Positions 41,869-50,383 of a stretch of DNA of 64,000 nucleotides are shown one piece after another. Within the stretch, counting starts at the first letter, position 1. Every line of letters begins with the position of its first letter. Where the stretch lies: contig CALADI010000009.1 of the NCBI GenBank assembly GCA_937890525.1, positions 1-64,000 on the forward strand, in the 5' to 3' direction. A program made the position numbers and the translations under genes. The notes below the pieces were generated by a model. The model had not been told where the DNA came from, did no database searches, and saw only the letters and a list, made by a program, of their open reading frames with translations. The DNA comes from an uncultured Clostridia bacterium. Its GTDB lineage: Bacteria; Bacillota; Clostridia; Oscillospirales; Oscillospiraceae.

Positions 41869-42294
41869 ATGAAAAAACCGCCTCGTTTGATACCCCTCAC
41901 CCTGTCTTTTGCGTGTCTTTTGTGCTTTGTACTGGCAGGGGCTTCCTGCTCGGCAAATCCCTCCGCTGGTTCGGATCCGATAGGATCCTATGAACTGTAC
42001 TATACGCTCAACGACCAAGATCAAACAGTTGTTGAAGATCCCGGCTGGGAAAATCCCCAGAACGCTCCCCTCGCCATTTCTATGACAAAAAGCAGCGGTC
42101 CCATCAAGTGCTCCGTCACGGTCTACCACAAAGAGGATTCTGCGTCTGGGTGGATCACTGCTGGTTCCGGTGTGGTGATTTTGGGCGGTCCTGCCTGTTC
42201 CTTTACGATCTCCGAAAACCACACCGTCCGTGTTGTTGCCAAAGCCACCGCAGGAAACAACGGCTACGCCACCTTGCAGGTTTCCCTTAAGTGA
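41869..42294 (+). CDS. Small predicted lipoprotein, unknown function
   Basis: 141 residues. The signal peptide with core LTLSFACLLCFVLAGASC gives an acceptor Cys near 27. The mature 115 residues form a beta-sandwich-like domain with SYELYYTLN, KCSVTVYHKED and HTVRVVAKATAGNNGYATL. No family recognised. AAAGGA lies nine bases before the ATG at 41869. Confidence 0.68.
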   Translation: MKKPPRLIPLTLSFACLLCFVLAGASCSANPSAGSDPIGSYELYYTLNDQDQTVVEDPGWENPQNAPLAISMTKSSGPIKCSVTVYHKEDSASGWITAGSGVVILGGPACSFTISENHTVRVVAKATAGNNGYATLQVSLK

Positions 42295-42307
42295 TCCCGA
42301 AAATTCC

Positions 42308-42338
42308 GGCGGCTGCCCATTGGGGCGGCCGCTTTTTT
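42308..42338 (+). terminator. Terminator of the small lipoprotein gene
   Basis: GGCGGCTGCCC/GGGGCGGCCGC imperfect stem followed by TTTTTT. Confidence 0.82.
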
Positions 42339-42358
42339 GCGGTTTTGCACAAATCTTC

Positions 42359-42387
42359 TTGACATTCCCCGGTCACACAAGTAAAAT
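42359..42387 (+). promoter_or_regulatory. Consensus promoter before the RNA candidate and rny
   Basis: TTGACA (42359-42364), 17-base spacer, TAAAAT (42382-42387). Initiation is expected near 42394. Confidence 0.8.
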
Positions 42388-42393
42388 AGTTTC

Positions 42394-42562
42394 GGAATAG
42401 TATGCCTGCCCCGTGGGGGCAGCGTTTGCTGATATCCGGCAGGTGGTGCCGGTGGTTTTCGCAAGATCCGCCCCATGGCGTTTTTATTTTGTTCAATGAC
42501 CCGTCGCCGGGCATCCCCGGCGGCTTTCCCTGTGCAAATGGAAGATCCGTGTGGGCTTTTTT
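42394..42562 (+). ncRNA. Candidate structured noncoding RNA, 6S-like in layout
   Basis: About 169 bases from the predicted start to a T-run (42557-42562). The ends can pair (GCCTGC at 42404-42409 with GTGGGC at 42551-42556, including G-U pairs). Inner hairpins include CAGC-GTTT-GCTG, CCGGCA/TGCCGG and a 9-bp GTCGCCGGG/CCCGGCGGC. Size, own strong promoter and end-to-end closure resemble 6S RNA, but I cannot verify the family's conserved bubble. A structured rny leader is the alternative. Confidence 0.4.
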
Positions 42563-42614
42563 GCGCCGCCCTCCACCCCTTGCCAATACAAACAAGGAGG
42601 TGCGTTGCAGAATT

Positions 42615-44165
42615 ATGGGACCCTTTGATATTATCATTCCCGTCGTTTGTGGTGCAGTAGGACTTCTGATCGGTGCTTTTGGCGGCATCGCTTACCGCAA
42701 GCGTGTGGCAGAGCGGGAGATCGGCTCGGCTGAGGCTGAGGCCACCCGCATCATCAACGATGCCATCCGCGGCGGCGAAAACAAGAAGAAGGAAATGCTG
42801 CTGGAAGCAAAGGACGAGATCCATAAATCTCGCACAGAGTACGAAAAAGAAGTGAAGGAGCGCCGCTCCGAACTGAGCAAGCAGGAGCGCCGGCTCCAGC
42901 AGAAGGAAGAATCTCTGGACAAAAAGACCGATGCCTTCGAGCGCAAGGAAGAGGAGCTGTCCCGCCGTCTGACCAAGGTCACCGAGACTCAGGCCAAGGC
43001 GGATGCCCTATGCAAGGCCCAGACCGAGAAGCTGGAGGAGATCTCCCAGCTTACTCAGGAGCAGGCAAAGCAGTATCTTCTGGAGACCGTGGAGGCAGAT
43101 GTCCGCCACGAGACCGCCATGAAGATCAAGGAGATCGAGTCTCAGTTCAAGGAAGAAGCCGAGACCAAGGCACGGGAGGTCATCGCCACCGCCATCCAGC
43201 GCTGCGCCGCCGACCATGCCGCCGAGACTACCGTCAGCGTGGTGCCCCTGCCCAACGACGAGATGAAGGGCCGGATCATCGGCAGAGAGGGACGGAACAT
43301 CCGCACCCTGGAGACCATCACCGGCGTGGATCTCATCATCGACGATACCCCCGAAGCCATCACCGTTTCCAGCTTCGACCCCGTCCGCCGGGAGATCGCC
43401 CGTCTGGCGCTGGAGAAGCTGATCGTGGACGGACGGATCCACCCCACCCGCATCGAGGACATGGTGGAGAAGGCCCGCCGGGAGGTGGACCGCACCATCC
43501 GGGAAGAGGGCGAGCGTGCCTGCTACGAGACCGGTGTCCACAACCTCAACCCCGAACTGGTCAAGATCCTTGGCCGTCAGAAGTACCGTACTTCCTACGG
43601 TCAGAATGTGCTGAACCACTCCATCGAGGTGTCCCACATTGCCGGTCTGCTGGCCAGCGAGCTGGGCATGGATGTGGCCCTTGCCAAGCGTGCGGGACTG
43701 CTGCATGATCTGGGCAAGGCCGTGGATCACGAGATGGAGGGCAGCCATGTGCAGCTGGGCGCAGAGCTTGCCCGCAAGTACAAGGAAAACCCCGTGGTGG
43801 TCAACGCCATCGAGGCCCACCACGGCGATGTAGAGCCGAAAACCATCACCGCTGTGCTGGTCCAGGCCGCAGACGCCATCTCCGCCGCCCGCCCCGGCGC
43901 CCGCAGAGAGAATGTGGAGAACTACATCCGCCGTCTGCAAAAGCTGGAGGAACTGACCAACTCCTACGCTGGTGTTGAGAAGTCCTACGCCATTCAGGCA
44001 GGCCGTGAGATCCGCATCATGGTCAAGCCCGAGGTGGTCAACGAGGACAACATGATCCTGCTGGCACGGGACATTGCCAAGAAGATCGAGTCCGAGCTGG
44101 AATACCCCGGTCAGATCAAGGTCAATGTGATCCGGGAGACCAAGGCTGTGGAATACGCCAAGTAA
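42615..44165 (+). CDS. rny: Ribonuclease Y
   Basis: Membrane-anchored endoribonuclease that starts mRNA decay in Firmicutes. 516 residues: N-terminal membrane helix (about 5-25), a long Glu/Lys-rich coiled coil (about 30-200), a KH domain with GRIIGREGRNIR (about 217-228) and an HD domain with VLNHSIEVSHIAGLLA and HDLGKAVDHE. The C-terminal region is standard. The ribosome site AAGGAGG is 14 bases from the ATG, unusually far; an in-frame GTG at 42600 is too close to it. Confidence 0.94.
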   Translation: MGPFDIIIPVVCGAVGLLIGAFGGIAYRKRVAEREIGSAEAEATRIINDAIRGGENKKKEMLLEAKDEIHKSRTEYEKEVKERRSELSKQERRLQQKEESLDKKTDAFERKEEELSRRLTKVTETQAKADALCKAQTEKLEEISQLTQEQAKQYLLETVEADVRHETAMKIKEIESQFKEEAETKAREVIATAIQRCAADHAAETTVSVVPLPNDEMKGRIIGREGRNIRTLETITGVDLIIDDTPEAITVSSFDPVRREIARLALEKLIVDGRIHPTRIEDMVEKARREVDRTIREEGERACYETGVHNLNPELVKILGRQKYRTSYGQNVLNHSIEVSHIAGLLASELGMDVALAKRAGLLHDLGKAVDHEMEGSHVQLGAELARKYKENPVVVNAIEAHHGDVEPKTITAVLVQAADAISAARPGARRENVENYIRRLQKLEELTNSYAGVEKSYAIQAGREIRIMVKPEVVNEDNMILLARDIAKKIESELEYPGQIKVNVIRETKAVEYAK

Positions 44166-44178
44166 TCCCAAATATGCA

Positions 44179-44221
44179 CCAACTCCCCGGCAGATCTTCA
44201 TCTGCCGGGGAGTCTGTTTTT
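44179..44221 (+). terminator. rny terminator
   Basis: 14-bp stem ACTCCCCGGCAGAT/ATCTGCCGGGGAGT, 4-base loop, trailing TTTTT. Confidence 0.9.
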
Positions 44222-44262
44222 CGTTATCAACGCTATGGCGTGTGATCTGAGTTTATCAAGGA

Positions 44263-44292
44263 TTGACCGGATCGAACCCCCTGTGATATAAT
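44263..44292 (+). promoter_or_regulatory. Promoter of the small secreted protein gene
   Basis: TTGACC (44263-44268), 18-base spacer, TATAAT (44287-44292). Confidence 0.7.
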
Positions 44293-44333
44293 AGGTAAAA
44301 CATGGTTGCCGCACAACGAAAGGGTGAAGTGAA

Positions 44334-44738
44334 TTGAAAAGAAAAACAAGGTTTTCTCTGATCTGCACAATCTGTTTGGCTGTACTGTGCCTATCCATCA
44401 CCGTATTTTCAGCCGGAATGGAGCGGTGGGAATGCCCGCCTTCGCAGACCTGTGGTTTGTCCGAAACCGGGACTGCCCAAGGTTCTTCTTTCGACCATGC
44501 CTATTGGCTCGACAACGGAAATGGGGACAATTTCCGATTCTTCGTCCGCAATCAAGGTGCCTGCCGGGTCAAAATATCCATCAATGATGTCTCTGCCGTG
44601 GTCGATCCGGGGCAGGAAGCCTGCCTTACCGCTGCCCTTGGAGCACATCCAGAAAAATATGTCTGCCATGCCTACCCCGTGGAGCATGGTACGGATTTTG
44701 ACATTGCTTGGAAATGTGCCATTTCCTCAGACTCCTGA
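44334..44738 (+). CDS. Small secreted Cys-containing protein
   Basis: 134 residues starting from TTG behind AAAGGGTGA. The signal peptide has a basic start, core FSLICTICLAVLCLSITVFSA and probable cleavage after the Ala near 27. The mature part of about 107 residues is compact, with cysteines in WECPPSQTCG, ACRVKI, EACL, VCHAYP and KCAI that could form disulfides. No family recognised. It has its own promoter and terminator, arguing for a real gene. Confidence 0.68.
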   Translation: MKRKTRFSLICTICLAVLCLSITVFSAGMERWECPPSQTCGLSETGTAQGSSFDHAYWLDNGNGDNFRFFVRNQGACRVKISINDVSAVVDPGQEACLTAALGAHPEKYVCHAYPVEHGTDFDIAWKCAISSDS

Positions 44739-44742
44739 TCCC

Positions 44743-44773
44743 TTAGCCCCCGCCGGAAGGCGGGGGCATTTTG
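44743..44773 (+). terminator. Terminator of the secreted protein gene
   Basis: GCCCCCGCC-GGAA-GGCGGGGGC hairpin followed by ATTTTG. Confidence 0.85.
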
Positions 44774-44779
44774 ATACAA

Positions 44780-44815
44780 AAACCACCGCACCTACATAAA
44801 CAGGTGCGGCGGTGC
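44780..44815 (-). terminator. prfC terminator
   Basis: Minus strand CCGCACCT/AGGTGCGG stem followed by TGGTTTTT, ten bases past the prfC stop. Confidence 0.82.
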
Positions 44816-44826
44816 ATTGTGCTGAA

Positions 44827-46419
44827 TCAGCCTTCCTCCACCACGATCTCGGAAACTTCCAAGCCCGGGTTGCGGCGGCAGGTGAAGTCGATGGCCCAAT
44901 AGCTGCTGAACACCAGCAGATTGTTGCCGTGGTAATCCTCCAGCAATTCGGCATCGCTGCCCAGATTCAGATCCGACAGGTCGCCGGGGTAGGCATCGAT
45001 CTTGCGGATCTCCTCATAGGGCAGAGACTCCATCCGCAGATCCACGCCGTACTCATTCTTCATGCGGTACTGGAACACATCGAATTGCAGCGTACCCACA
45101 ACGCCCACGATGACCTCCTCCATACCGGAGTTAGGCAGCTTGAAGATCTGGATGGCGCCCTCTTGGGCGATCTGCTCCGTGCCCTTGACGAACTGCTTGC
45201 GCTTCATGGAGTCCTTGGCAGACACCCGGCTGAAATGCTCCGGGGCAAAGGTGGGGATGCCGCAGTAGCGGAACTTCTTGCCCGGGGTGGTGATGGTATC
45301 ACCGATGGAGAAGATGCCGGGATCGAACACGCCGATCACATCTCCGGCGTAGGCCTCGTCCACGATCTCACGATCCGCCGCCATCATCTGCTGGGGCTGG
45401 GACAGGCGCATCTTCTTGTTGCCCTGCACATGGAAGTATTCTGCGTCCCGCTCGAACTTGCCGGAGCAGATCCGCATGAAGGCCAGCCGGTCACGGTGGG
45501 CTTTGTTCATGTTCGCCTGGATCTTGAACACAAAGGCGGAGAAATTGGGGTCAAAGGTGTCGATCTCGCCGCAGTCCGCCACACGGGCCAGAGGGGGCGG
45601 GGTCATCTTCAGGAATGCCTCAAGGAAAGGCTCGATGCCGAAGTTGGTCAGCGCAGAGCCGAAGAATACCGGGCTGAGCTGGCCGCAGCGCACTTCCTCC
45701 AGATCCATCTCCCGCCCTGCCGACAGCAGCTCCACATCGTCGATGAGCTGCTGGTGCTTGGCTTCGCTGTCCAGAAGCTGGGCAACCTGCGGGTCATACA
45801 GATCCACCTCCTGCTTTCCGGCACGGCTCTTGCCATTGACGCCGGAGAAGAACAGCAGCTGACCGCCCTCCCGGTCGTAGACGCCCTGAAAATCCTTGCC
45901 GCAGCCGATGGGCCAGTTCATGGCGTAGGTCTCGATGCCCAGTTCCCGCTCCAATTCGTCCAGCAGGTCAAAGGGATCCTTGGTCTCCCGGTCCATCTTG
46001 TTGATGAAGGTGAAGATGGGGATGTGGCGCATGGCGCAGACCTTGAACAGTTTCCGGGTCTGGGGCTCCACGCCCTTGGCGCCGTCGATGACCATCACGG
46101 CGGAGTCCGCCGCCATCAGGGTGCGGTAGGTATCCTCGGAGAAGTCCTGATGTCCTGGGGTGTCCAGAATGTTGATGCAGAAGCCGTCGTACTGGAACTG
46201 CATCACCGAGGAGGTGACGGAGATACCACGCTGCTTCTCGATCTCCATCCAGTCGGAGGTAGCGGCACGGGAATTCTTCTTGCCCTTGACCACGCCGGCC
46301 TGGGCGATGGCGCCGCCGTAGAGCAGGAACTTTTCCGTCAATGTGGTCTTACCGGCGTCGGGGTGGGAGATGATCGCAAAGGTCCGGCGGCGGCTGATTT
46401 CTTCTTGTAATGTAGCCAT
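44827..46419 (-). CDS. prfC: Peptide chain release factor 3
   Basis: GTPase that recycles RF1/RF2 after peptide release. 530 residues with ISHPDAGKTTLTEK (P-loop, about 17-30), RGISVTSS, DTPGHQDFSEDTYRTL (G3), NKMDRE (G4) and the RF3-specific C-terminal domains. Full length for RF3, distinct from EF-G by its missing domain IV. GGAG is nine bases upstream. A switch-like inverted repeat lies 64 bases further upstream. Confidence 0.95.
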   Translation of the reverse strand: MATLQEEISRRRTFAIISHPDAGKTTLTEKFLLYGGAIAQAGVVKGKKNSRAATSDWMEIEKQRGISVTSSVMQFQYDGFCINILDTPGHQDFSEDTYRTLMAADSAVMVIDGAKGVEPQTRKLFKVCAMRHIPIFTFINKMDRETKDPFDLLDELERELGIETYAMNWPIGCGKDFQGVYDREGGQLLFFSGVNGKSRAGKQEVDLYDPQVAQLLDSEAKHQQLIDDVELLSAGREMDLEEVRCGQLSPVFFGSALTNFGIEPFLEAFLKMTPPPLARVADCGEIDTFDPNFSAFVFKIQANMNKAHRDRLAFMRICSGKFERDAEYFHVQGNKKMRLSQPQQMMAADREIVDEAYAGDVIGVFDPGIFSIGDTITTPGKKFRYCGIPTFAPEHFSRVSAKDSMKRKQFVKGTEQIAQEGAIQIFKLPNSGMEEVIVGVVGTLQFDVFQYRMKNEYGVDLRMESLPYEEIRKIDAYPGDLSDLNLGSDAELLEDYHGNNLLVFSSYWAIDFTCRRNPGLEVSEIVVEEG

Positions 46420-46482
46420 TGTATTTTACTCCATCGTTCTAGAAATTTTCATACAGTCAATCACTATACTTTACCACAGGAT

Positions 46483-46592
46483 CGGCGGTATGACAAGACT
46501 TTTTCCCGATTTTCGGCGCTCCATTTTTCTTTTGCGGGAATGTCTTAACATTTCTGAAGTTTTCCCCCGGCGCATTGCATCATACCGCCGGG
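46483..46592. other. Nested inverted repeats with mutually exclusive stems
   Basis: An 11-bp perfect pair CGGCGGTATGA (46483-46493) and TCATACCGCCG (46580-46590) encloses AAGAC/GTCTT (46495-46499 with 46542-46546) and CCCG/CGGG (46505-46508 with 46535-46538). The right arm also belongs to an alternative 7-bp hairpin CCCGGCG (46566-46572)/CGCCGGG (46586-46592), so both folds cannot exist together. On the minus strand it would lie in a prfC leader. Confidence 0.4.
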
Positions 46593-46654
46593 CATACTAT
46601 GATATAGCAAATATCCAAAGCGCCGTATGGTGCAAAAAATATTTTCTTGGGGAA

Positions 46655-46683
46655 TTGACAAAATCCCCCCTTTCGGATAAAGT
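46655..46683 (+). promoter_or_regulatory. nfeD-SPFH operon promoter
   Basis: TTGACA (46655-46660), 17-base spacer, TAAAGT (46678-46683). Confidence 0.75.
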
Positions 46684-46732
46684 AAAACTAGAATACAAGG
46701 AAATCCGTTTCCATAAGTAAGGAGGGTTCTCT

Positions 46733-47188
46733 ATGAATTGGGAAGCGATTTTCTGGCTGATTGCCATGGTTGTCTTTATGGTTGCCGAGGGGCTGACCGT
46801 GACGCTGGTATCCATCTGGTTTGCCGTTGGATCTCTGGCGGCGATCTTTGTGGCGCTGTTCGGCGGCAATGTGATCGTTCAGGTCTTTGTCTTTCTCGGG
46901 GTATCCGTCCTGCTGCTGGCCTGCCTGCGCAGCTTGGTGCGGCGCTATCTCAATCCCCATCTGATCCACACCAATGTGGACAGCGTGGTGGGCTGTGAGG
47001 GTGTCGTCACCTCCGATGTGAACAATGTGGCAGCCTTGGGGCAGGTGGAGATCAACGGCCTTTCGTGGAGCGCCCGCTCCACCACCGGCGAAGCCCTCCG
47101 CCAGGGTGTGCGCATCCGGGTGGATAAGGTAGAGGGCGTCAAGGTCTTCGTAAGTCCGGCAGAGGTTACTGCCGAAAATAAACAGTAG
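46733..47188 (+). CDS. NfeD-family membrane protein
   Basis: 151 residues: three membrane helices (about 5-25, 28-48, 52-70) and a C-terminal OB-fold domain (about 85-145, GCEGVVTSDVNNVAALGQVEI given in part, then GVRIRVDKVEGVKVFV). This is the short NfeD1b type without protease domain, the usual partner of SPFH proteins. The SPFH gene begins 12 bases later, so the two almost certainly work together in membrane organisation. Confidence 0.88.
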   Translation: MNWEAIFWLIAMVVFMVAEGLTVTLVSIWFAVGSLAAIFVALFGGNVIVQVFVFLGVSVLLLACLRSLVRRYLNPHLIHTNVDSVVGCEGVVTSDVNNVAALGQVEINGLSWSARSTTGEALRQGVRIRVDKVEGVKVFVSPAEVTAENKQ

Positions 47189-47200
47189 GAGGTAGATTCT

Positions 47201-48118
47201 ATGCTTATCATCCTTGCAGTCTTGATCCTGATCTTCGTTGTGCTGATCGCGACCAACATCATCGTGGTGCAGCAGTCCCGTGCCTATGTCATCGAGCGTC
47301 TGGGCGCATTCCACGCCGTCTGGGGCGTCGGCGTCCATGTGAAGGTGCCCTTTTTGGATCGGGTGTCCAAGAAGGTCAGCCTGAAGGAGCAGGTATTGGA
47401 TTACCCGCCCCAGCCCGTGATCACCAAGGACAATGTCACCATGCAGATCGATACCGTGGTCTATTTCCAGATCACCGACCCCAAGCTGTATGCCTACGGC
47501 GTGGAGCAGCCCATGATGGCCATGGAGACCCTCACCGCCACCACCCTGCGTAACATCATCGGCGATCTGGAGCTGGATCAGACCCTCACCTCCCGGGATG
47601 TCATCAACACCAAGATGCGTGCCATTTTGGATGTGGCCACCGACCCCTGGGGCATCAAGGTCAACCGGGTGGAGCTGAAGAACATCCTGCCTCCCCAGGA
47701 CATCCAGAACTCCATGGAGAAGCAGATGAAGGCCGAGCGTGACCGCCGTCAGGCGATCCTGCAGGCCGAAGGTCAGAAGAAGTCCGCCATCCTCATTGCC
47801 GAGGGCGAGCGGGAGTCCGCCATTCTGAAGGCCGACGCCGAGAAGCAGGCTGCCATCTTGAAGGCAGAAGCCGAGAAGCAGGCCGCCATCCTCAAGGCCG
47901 ACGGCGAAGCTCAGGCCATCCGGGCGGTGCAGCAGGCATTGGCAGATTCTCTGGCGCTGCTGAACGAGAAGGCCCCCAACGATCAGGTGCTGAAGCTGAA
48001 GTCCATCGAAGCCATGCAGAAGGTCGCAGACGGCAAGGCCACCAAGATCATCATTCCCAGCGAAATGCAGGGTCTGGTGGGCATGGCCAACGGCATCGTC
48101 GAGGGCGTCACCAAGTAA
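47201..48118 (+). CDS. SPFH/band 7 (stomatin-like) protein
   Basis: 305 residues: one N-terminal membrane helix (about 2-20), SPFH domain (about 22-180, with QSRAYVIERLGAF and LDYPPQPVITKDNV) and a helical oligomerisation region (about 180-270). That region contains near-perfect repeats of the unit KQAAILKADAE. Such proteins form ring-shaped membrane scaffolds; the stomatin/QmcA branch fits best. Operonic with nfeD. Confidence 0.9.
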   Translation: MLIILAVLILIFVVLIATNIIVVQQSRAYVIERLGAFHAVWGVGVHVKVPFLDRVSKKVSLKEQVLDYPPQPVITKDNVTMQIDTVVYFQITDPKLYAYGVEQPMMAMETLTATTLRNIIGDLELDQTLTSRDVINTKMRAILDVATDPWGIKVNRVELKNILPPQDIQNSMEKQMKAERDRRQAILQAEGQKKSAILIAEGERESAILKADAEKQAAILKAEAEKQAAILKADGEAQAIRAVQQALADSLALLNEKAPNDQVLKLKSIEAMQKVADGKATKIIIPSEMQGLVGMANGIVEGVTK

Positions 48119-48129
48119 TGTTAGAACCC

Positions 48130-48163
48130 CAAAGCAGGAGCCAATCTGCGGCTCCTGCTTTTT
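48130..48163 (+). terminator. nfeD-SPFH terminator
   Basis: AGCAGGAGCC/GGCTCCTGCT stem with a 7-base loop and TTTTTG. Confidence 0.87.
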
Positions 48164-48188
48164 GTTTCCCCCTCGAGGAAGAAAATCG

Positions 48189-48217
48189 TTGTAAAATCTG
48201 GAAATATGCGGTATAAT
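48189..48217 (+). promoter_or_regulatory. Promoter of the RNA methyltransferase-lipid kinase operon
   Basis: TTGTAA (48189-48194), 17-base spacer, TATAAT (48212-48217). Confidence 0.72.
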
Positions 48218-48263
48218 ATAGGATAATGTGAAAAATATTGCCTATTTTTGGTTTGGAGGTCAT

Positions 48264-49421
48264 ATGAATCAAATGCAATTTGCCGTCCCCTGCCTGTTCG
48301 GGCTGGAGGGACTGGCGGGAGACGAGCTGCGCCGGATGGATCTGGAAAATGTGCAGGTGGAGAACGGACGGGTGCTGTTCACCGGCGACGAGCGGGCTTT
48401 GGCCAAGGCCAATGTGAATCTGCGCACCGGCGAGCGGGTGCTGCTGGTGCTGTCCAGCTTCCCTGCGAAAACCTTTGAAGAACTGTTCCAAGGCGTGCTG
48501 AACACCCCCTTGGAGGACTTCATCCCCAGAGATGGAGCATTCCCCGTGAAGGGCTACTGCCTGAACAGCCAGCTCATGAGCGTGCCGGACTGTCAGGCCA
48601 TCATCAAGAAGGCCGCCTCCCGCCGTCTGGGGGAGAAATACGGCATCTCTTGGCTCCCCGAGGACGGGATCAAGTATCAGCTCCAGTTCGCCGTGATGCA
48701 CGATCAGGTGACGCTGTATCTGGACACCTCCGGGGTGGGGCTGCACAAGCGGGGCTACCGTGCCGTGGGCAACGATGCCCCCCTGCGGGAGACCCTTGCC
48801 GCCGCCATGATCCAGCTGACCCGCTACCGGGGCAGAGATTTCATCTGGGATCCCTTCTGCGGCTCCGGCACCATCCCCATCGAGGCCGCCCTCATCGCCA
48901 TCAACCGTGCCCCGGGCATGAACCGGCGCTTCGCCGCTGAGAAGTTCCAGTGGATGGACGAGCAGGTTTGGCGGGATGTCCGCAGCGAAGCCCTGGACAA
49001 GGAATTCCACGGGGAATACCGGATCCTAGGCTCGGACAACGACCCCAAGTGCGTGTCCCTCGCCATGGCCAACGCCCGCAAGGCAGGTGTCGGCAAACTG
49101 ATCACCTTTAAGGACGGGGACGCCACCAAGATGAGCCTGCCCACCGACGCAGGCACCCTGATCTGCAATCCCCCCTACGGCGAGCGGATGATGGAGCGCC
49201 AGAGTGCCCAGCGGCTGTATCAGGCCTTGGGGCGGCACCTGCGCTACGCCGACGGCTGGAAGAAGTTCATCATCACCTCCGAGCCGGAATTTGAGCATTA
49301 CTTCGGCAAGCGTGCCGACAAGAAGCGCAAGCTGTACAACGGCATGATCAAGTGCGACTACTATATGTTCACCGGAGAAAAGCAAAACCGCAAAAAGAAC
49401 GGCCCGACCCGGCAGAAATGA
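48264..49421 (+). CDS. THUMP-domain class I RNA methyltransferase (RlmK/L-like)
   Basis: 385 residues: N-terminal ferredoxin-like and THUMP domain (about 1-155), then a Rossmann methyltransferase domain. The SAM site is DPFCGSGTIPIEAAL (about 193-207), and the catalytic NPPY tetrapeptide near 302 marks N-methylation of an RNA base, as in the YpsC/RlmL N2-guanine branch. Length fits the single-domain YpsC type, not fused E. coli RlmKL. GGAGG lies four bases before the chosen ATG. Confidence 0.88.
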   Translation: MNQMQFAVPCLFGLEGLAGDELRRMDLENVQVENGRVLFTGDERALAKANVNLRTGERVLLVLSSFPAKTFEELFQGVLNTPLEDFIPRDGAFPVKGYCLNSQLMSVPDCQAIIKKAASRRLGEKYGISWLPEDGIKYQLQFAVMHDQVTLYLDTSGVGLHKRGYRAVGNDAPLRETLAAAMIQLTRYRGRDFIWDPFCGSGTIPIEAALIAINRAPGMNRRFAAEKFQWMDEQVWRDVRSEALDKEFHGEYRILGSDNDPKCVSLAMANARKAGVGKLITFKDGDATKMSLPTDAGTLICNPPYGERMMERQSAQRLYQALGRHLRYADGWKKFIITSEPEFEHYFGKRADKKRKLYNGMIKCDYYMFTGEKQNRKKNGPTRQK

Positions 49422-49441
49422 TCCAGAAGGACGATCCACCC

Positions 49442-50383
49442 ATGGAACACCTGTTTATCCTCAATCCCGCAGCGGGAAAATACGACCAGACCGAGGAATT
49501 CACCCAGAAGATCCGGCAGGTCTTTGCCCCTGCGGGGCTCCCCTATCGCATCCTGCGCTCCCAGAAGAAGGGGGACTGCACCCGCTTTGCCCGGGAGGTT
49601 GCCGCCGCCGGCAGCCCGATCCACATCTACGCCTGCGGCGGTGACGGCACGCTGAACGAGGTGGTGTCCGGCATCGCCGGGTTCGACAACGCCGCCGTCA
49701 CCCACTTCCCCGGGGGAAGCGGCAACGACTTCATCAAGATCTTTGACGACCCGTCGGCATTCCGGGATCTTCGCCGTCTGCTGGACTGGGAGGAAGCCCG
49801 GTTCGACCTCATCGAGTGCAACGGGCGCTACGCCCTGAATGTGTGCAGCGCCGGGCTGGATGCCCGGATCGGCACCCAAATTGCCGATTACAAGCGCCTG
49901 CCCTTTGTCACCGGCGCCGGGTCCTACATCCTGTCGGCGCTGGTGAATGTGATCCGCGGGGTCAGCCAGCCCTTCGTGGTGGAGATCGGCAGCGAGACCA
50001 TCTCCGGCGAGCAGACCATGATCTGCGCCATCAACGGGCGGTGCTACGGCGGTTCGTTCTATGCCGTCCCCGATGCCGACCCCGGCGACGGGCTACTGGA
50101 TGTGCTGCTGGTACATAAGGTCTCCCGGCTGGGGGTGATCCGGTTCATCCGCAAGTATCAGACCGGGCAGTACCGGTCTGTGCCCCAGCTGGTGCGCCAC
50201 ATCCGCACCGACGCCCTGCGGATCATGTGCCCGGAGGAGACCTCGGTGAATCTGGACGGAGAACTGATCCACGCAAAGACCATCGACATCCGGCTCCACC
50301 CTCAAAAGATCCGGTTTTTCTACCCCAAGGGGCTGTCCTATACCCCGGCAGATAAACCCGCAAAAAGCTCCCCCGATCTTTGA
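49442..50383 (+). CDS. Diacylglycerol/lipid kinase (DagK_cat family)
   Basis: 313 residues. The catalytic domain carries ILNPAAGK, the nucleotide motif GGDGTLNEVVSG (about 64-75) and FPGGSGNDF (about 90-98). The C-terminal beta-sandwich has NGRCYGGSFYAVPDADPGDGLLDV (in parts) and the NLDGE motif near 275. It should phosphorylate diacylglycerol, undecaprenol-type or sphingoid lipids. It starts 20 bases after the methyltransferase stop, with AAGGA at 10 bases. Earlier in-frame starts lie in the methyltransferase gene. Confidence 0.87.
   Translation: MEHLFILNPAAGKYDQTEEFTQKIRQVFAPAGLPYRILRSQKKGDCTRFAREVAAAGSPIHIYACGGDGTLNEVVSGIAGFDNAAVTHFPGGSGNDFIKIFDDPSAFRDLRRLLDWEEARFDLIECNGRYALNVCSAGLDARIGTQIADYKRLPFVTGAGSYILSALVNVIRGVSQPFVVEIGSETISGEQTMICAINGRCYGGSFYAVPDADPGDGLLDVLLVHKVSRLGVIRFIRKYQTGQYRSVPQLVRHIRTDALRIMCPEETSVNLDGELIHAKTIDIRLHPQKIRFFYPKGLSYTPADKPAKSSPDL

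Larger units (their letters stand above)
42295..42614 (+). other. Gap before rny: terminator, promoter and RNA candidate
   Basis: This 320-base gap holds the lipoprotein terminator (42308-42338), a consensus promoter (42359-42387) and a probable noncoding RNA (42394-42562). The last 50 bases contain AAGGAGG 14 bases before the rny start. I see no protein gene here. Confidence 0.65.
46420..46732. other. Divergent gap between prfC and nfeD
   Basis: 313 bases holding the nested inverted repeats (46483-46592) and the nfeD promoter (46655-46683). The rest is AT-rich with no gene. Confidence 0.6.
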
